A stretch of DNA of 64,000 nt, from positions 329,436 through 393,435 of the forward strand of contig NC_090150.1 in assembly GCF_017916325.1 (NCBI RefSeq), read 5' to 3'. This document shows, piece by piece, positions 60,845-64,000 of this stretch. Origin of the DNA: Leishmania martiniquensis (Eukaryota > Euglenozoa > Kinetoplastea > Trypanosomatida > Trypanosomatidae). Under the pieces are notes generated by a model, which saw only the letters and a program-made list of their open reading frames with translations, was not told the origin of the DNA and did not search any database. The translations under genes and the position numbers were made by a program. Every line of letters starts with the position of its first letter. Position 1 is the stretch's first letter.

Positions 60845-62027
60845 GTTGACACGTGCGTCTCACTCTCACTCTTTGACGCGTTCTCTCTTGAGCAATCCTC
60901 TTTTGATCTTTTTTTTAGTCTGTGCGTGTGCGTGCTCCGTGCACGCGGAAGTGGCGTTGGCAGGAGTGGGTGGCTAATGTGTATGTATACAGGTATATAT
61001 ATATATATGTACCTGTGTGTGTGTGTGTGTGGATACGCACCTGTGCCGGGGGTAAGGGAAGGGAGGCCTCAGCGACGCGCCTCTGGATGTTGACGGCGGT
61101 GGTGTTGGCACTAGCACGGATGCCTGGGCTCTTGCGGTGGCGGTTGTTGTGGCTTCGAGAGTGAGGGAGAGAAGCGACACTGCAACGAAGGGGGTAACTA
61201 CAGGAGAGGAGCTGCGCAGAAGGCCGTAGAGAGAGGGGTTGGTGCAGGGGGGGCAGGGTGAGGCGGAGGAGGGGGCCGAAAGCGCGAAGGTGAAGCAGGA
61301 GAGAGAGGCGTGCGTCCGTTGAAAAAGGTGTGTGCAGACACACAGGGCTGTCGCATATGCGGGAGCCGAGTCCCCCCACTCCGCTCCTCCTCCCCGCCGG
61401 AGGGGGAGCGGAGCAGAAGGGGGTGGCGAGGACGGAGAGACACTGACGCGGTAAGCCCACGTGGGGGCACGTCACCTTGATCTCTCCCCCGATACTGTAC
61501 CTTGTCCCTCTTCCGCGTCCTTCACCTTCCAGCCGTCGTCTTTCGAAGCGCCTCTTCCACGGTGCATCTATAAACGGAGCGTACGGAGACAGATCTGAAG
61601 GGCCTGTGAGCTCAAAATAGGGGAAGGGCGAGAGAAAGGGAGGGGAGGGTGATGACGGCGAGAGGGACACAGACAGAAGGACCTACTCGGGAACCCTCTT
61701 AGAGGGATTGGGCACACGGCTGCACGTTTACGCGCGCACACATATGCCTGTTACCTCTTCCCTCCCCCCTTTCCCTTGTGTGTGTGTGTGCGTGCGGGGG
61801 TGGGAGGGAGAGGGACAGCTGGCCTAACAGAGTGATGCTAGGCAACGCGCACCGCTTTCACCATCGCTACCCGCCAATTCTTTAGTCCTTATCGCCTGGT
61901 CTACGCTTCCTCCACGCACGCATTCTGTAAGGCCGTCACTCCTTCCCCTCGCGCGTGTGCAAATGAGCGCTCGCGGAAGTGAGGCGCCTGTTGAGTGGGA
62001 CGGGAGGGGGAGAGGCGATGGAGAGGC
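60845..62027 (-). other. Intergenic spacer
   Basis: Contains (TA)n near 60992-61007, (TG)n at 61015-61031 and 61778-61793, and purine-rich plus-strand (pyrimidine-rich in the transcribed sense) tracts. A trans-splice acceptor for the kinase gene must lie within the first few hundred bases. No gene recognised. Confidence 0.5.
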
Positions 62028-63110
62028 TCAAGGCACATCAGGCCGCGTGAATTGATAGCGGCCCGACACTCTGCTCGGCCGAGATGAAGCCTCTTCATTG
62101 TCCTCGTCGTCCCCGCGACCTCCTTGCATACTTCCTCGGCCTCCACGCACGGCTCCCGCGCGCCCCGCCACTGCCGAGTCGTGGGGAGCATGATACGCGT
62201 AGGGCGATGCATGCGCGCGCTGGGACTGCTGCGGACGAGGAAGGCGGGCACCGGCGGCAATCGTGGGGTAAGGGGGGGTCGTTGTGGGGGAGGGGGCGTA
62301 AAAGCCGCGCATCGAGGAACGGCCGCGCTCCACGTCGCGCTCCGCATTCCCCACATCTTCGCTCCCCTCACGGCCTTTGTCTTCTTCCGCCCCAGAGGCA
62401 GAGGCCGTGCCTGATCGGTACATGACACCAGCCGCGCTCGTGTAGGGACCGTAGAAGGGGGGTGCCGTTGCCCGCAAGCCGCTGCTCGATGATGTCACCA
62501 CTCCGGTCAGGCCAGTTCCACCTCCTGGTCTCCGCACCGCCGTGCCCGCGCTGCTCGTCCCTGCAGTGCGGCCGGGAGGGCTCCCTTCTTCACTTCTAGC
62601 AGGCCCGCTAGGATAAAGAGCTCGCTGTGGGTAGCCACTAGCAGAGGAGGGGGCCGATGCGCTGCCAGGGTTGGCAACAGTGCTGCTGTGCGGTCCGGAA
62701 GGGTAGCCGAGATTGACGTGCGGCGGCGCCGCTGCCGTACCGGAGAGCATGCCGACGTTGCTCCTCGCGCCACCACCAACTGCGGTACCGGCAAAATCAG
62801 TGGTCACGGTGGCGACAGAGGTTGGGGAGGCATGGGGGGCACCTCCGGCTGTGCTTCCTACACCGACCGACGGGACGCCACCGCTGTAGGCATCGTTGCC
62901 ACTGGCTGGAAGGTTACCGGGAGCGTAGGACGTCACACGCGTGTGATAGCTTCCACCGCCGATTCCGGGGCTCCCACCGCCAACATCACTGCTGCAGCCC
63001 GCCACAGTGGACGATTTGTTGGAGGCCCGTAAAAGGGCCTCTGCAGCGTTGAGCTCGGCAATATCTTCGGCAGTACCGAGCTCCAGCCGTGTCCCGTGCC
63101 GGCTCAGCAT
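62028..63110 (-). CDS. Hypothetical Gly/Ser/Ala-rich protein
   Basis: Predicted protein of 360 aa. Only the first 35 residues look ordered: MLSRHGTRLELGTAEDIAEL then NAAEALLRAS, a short charged helix. The rest is low-complexity Gly/Ser/Ala/Pro with many short Gly and Ser runs, and an Arg/Gly-rich C-terminal third (RGGRGSMQGGRGDDEDNEEA), which resembles RGG-type RNA-binding tails. It ends SGRYQFTRPDVP. I do not recognise a family. An RNA-granule or RNA-binding role is a guess from RGG-like composition alone. The ATG at 63110 is the first in the frame, and codon usage matches its neighbours. Confidence 0.6.
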   Translation of the reverse strand: MLSRHGTRLELGTAEDIAELNAAEALLRASNKSSTVAGCSSDVGGGSPGIGGGSYHTRVTSYAPGNLPASGNDAYSGGVPSVGVGSTAGGAPHASPTSVATVTTDFAGTAVGGGARSNVGMLSGTAAAPPHVNLGYPSGPHSSTVANPGSASAPSSASGYPQRALYPSGPARSEEGSPPGRTAGTSSAGTAVRRPGGGTGLTGVVTSSSSGLRATAPPFYGPYTSAAGVMYRSGTASASGAEEDKGREGSEDVGNAERDVERGRSSMRGFYAPSPTTTPPYPTIAAGARLPRPQQSQRAHASPYAYHAPHDSAVAGRAGAVRGGRGSMQGGRGDDEDNEEASSRPSRVSGRYQFTRPDVP

Positions 63111-64000
63111 TGTGTGCCGCTTCGTACTTATCGCCTTATCAACGCCGTTCCAACTTTGGGAGAGGTGAGATGGGGGAGGCGAGGGGGGAAGAGGGGGAGG
63201 CAGATCGCTACTCCTCGTGGTGCTTCGCTTGTAAAGCGTCCGTGCAGGTGTGTGCGTCTGCGTGCACGCGTCGCCCTCGACCTTCTTTTGCTTTCTATAG
63301 GCTCCAACAGCGGCAGGAGGGGAAGAAAGGCGAGGGTGGAGAGACGCGCGCGCACACCGCCTTCCCCATCCCCAGCCGCGTCAGGGAAACAAAATGGGTG
63401 AGAGACGCGGGAGGGACGCAGTTGAGCGAGTGTCACCTCTTCAATATGGAGCCTCTATGCGTGAGAAGGGTGCGTATGCTCTACCTCTTGTGTGCGCCGC
63501 CTGTGCTTGACAGACTGAGAAGATGGGTGATGGTGGTGGCGTGTGTGTGCGTGTATGGGACGTGGGGCACCAGGCATCGGCAACGGCAGCCGCACTTGAT
63601 GTTCACACGGCGAAGGAGTAAGAGGGAGGGCAAGATAAGTGGCGGGCGAATATATATTTAACCGATGCACACACAGATTAAGGCGCCTACGAAGGCCAAG
63701 CGCGTTCGTCCAGGAGTGAGAGGCCTCGGGATAGGGACGCGCAAGAGCGGCGCTCAGCTTCGTCCACGTGTGCGGCGACGCATGTGGATGTGCGCACCTG
63801 TGCAATGCCGCACAAGCGGCCCCCTTTTCCTCCCCCTCTTCGCTCGTGTATGAACGACAAGAAGGATGACTTAATGAAAGTTGTGACACACACACACACA
63901 CAAACAGACAGACACCGCCTCTGTCACCAATACTGCACACTATCGGCGTATAATTTTATGTGTATATATGTGCGCCGTAAAGGGACCCCGCTAGTATCAC
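63111..64000 (-). other. Upstream flank of the last minus-strand gene
   Basis: Purine-rich plus-strand tracts (pyrimidine-rich in the transcribed sense) at 63165-63210, short TA run near 63650, (CA)n at 63887-63901 and TA near 63963-63970. No gene is recognised up to the window edge. Confidence 0.5.

Noticed and set aside
1..64000. CRISPR arrays, bacterial operons, ribosome-binding sites
   Set aside because: No regularly spaced repeats of CRISPR type and all genomic features are eukaryotic (trypanosomatid).

Overview
This window looks like nuclear DNA of a trypanosomatid, most likely Leishmania or a very close relative. The evidence is long intron-less GC-rich genes in two directional strings, intergenic spacers full of (TG)n/(CA)n/(TA)n and polypyrimidine tracts ending in AG (trans-splice acceptors), dispersed tRNA/5S rRNA genes at a strand switch, and family members typical of kinetoplastids (amastin-like protein, ABCA and P-glycoprotein transporters). 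A decayed DIRS/TATE-like retroelement at the left edge is compatible with the Viannia subgenus, but that is inference.

Layout. 1-1.17 kb: relic of a tyrosine-recombinase retroelement. 1.8-32.7 kb, all on the plus strand: Ipi1/TEX10-like ribosome-assembly factor, Cmc2-like twin CX9C protein, AlaX/AARSD1-like tRNA-editing protein, F-box-like protein, a giant (3305 aa) probably mitochondrial helical-repeat protein, a kynurenine-monooxygenase-like FAD enzyme, a METTL18/Hpm1-like histidine methyltransferase, an eight-TM amastin-like protein and a DUF2871 membrane protein. 33.3-33.7 kb: RNA polymerase III island with tRNA-Asp(GTC), tRNA-Glu(CTC) on the opposite strand, and a 5S rRNA gene with an apparent 5-nt deletion. 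33.8-42.1 kb: a near-perfect inverted repeat with two 4,063-bp arms around a 201-bp spacer. 42.7-63.1 kb, all on the minus strand: a Ser/Pro/Gln-rich hypothetical protein, a decayed 3' half of an ABCA transporter, an intact ABCB P-glycoprotein, an NAK/AAK1-family kinase with a broken DFG motif, and a Gly/Ser-rich hypothetical protein.

The two gene strings converge, so 32.7-42.7 kb is a convergent strand-switch region where Pol II transcription should end from both sides. The centre of that region is the giant palindrome. Its texture is unlike the rest of the window: runs of G, A and T, no CA/TG microsatellites, no splice-acceptor tracts and no recognisable gene. The arms are mirror-symmetric about position 37947 and differ at only three places that I found (one substitution, two one-base indels). 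I recognise no family in it, and it is the strongest candidate here for something undescribed.

In trypanosomatids neighbouring genes in a string are usually functionally unrelated, so no operon-type pathway should be read into the order. The themes that do recur are mitochondrial proteins (Cmc2-like, the giant protein, the FAD enzyme), translation/ribosome maintenance (Ipi1, AlaX, Hpm1, 5S, tRNAs) and membrane transport (ABCA relic, P-glycoprotein, endocytic kinase). Repeat modules shared between the 3' flanks of the minus-strand genes may be post-transcriptional regulatory retroposon remnants.
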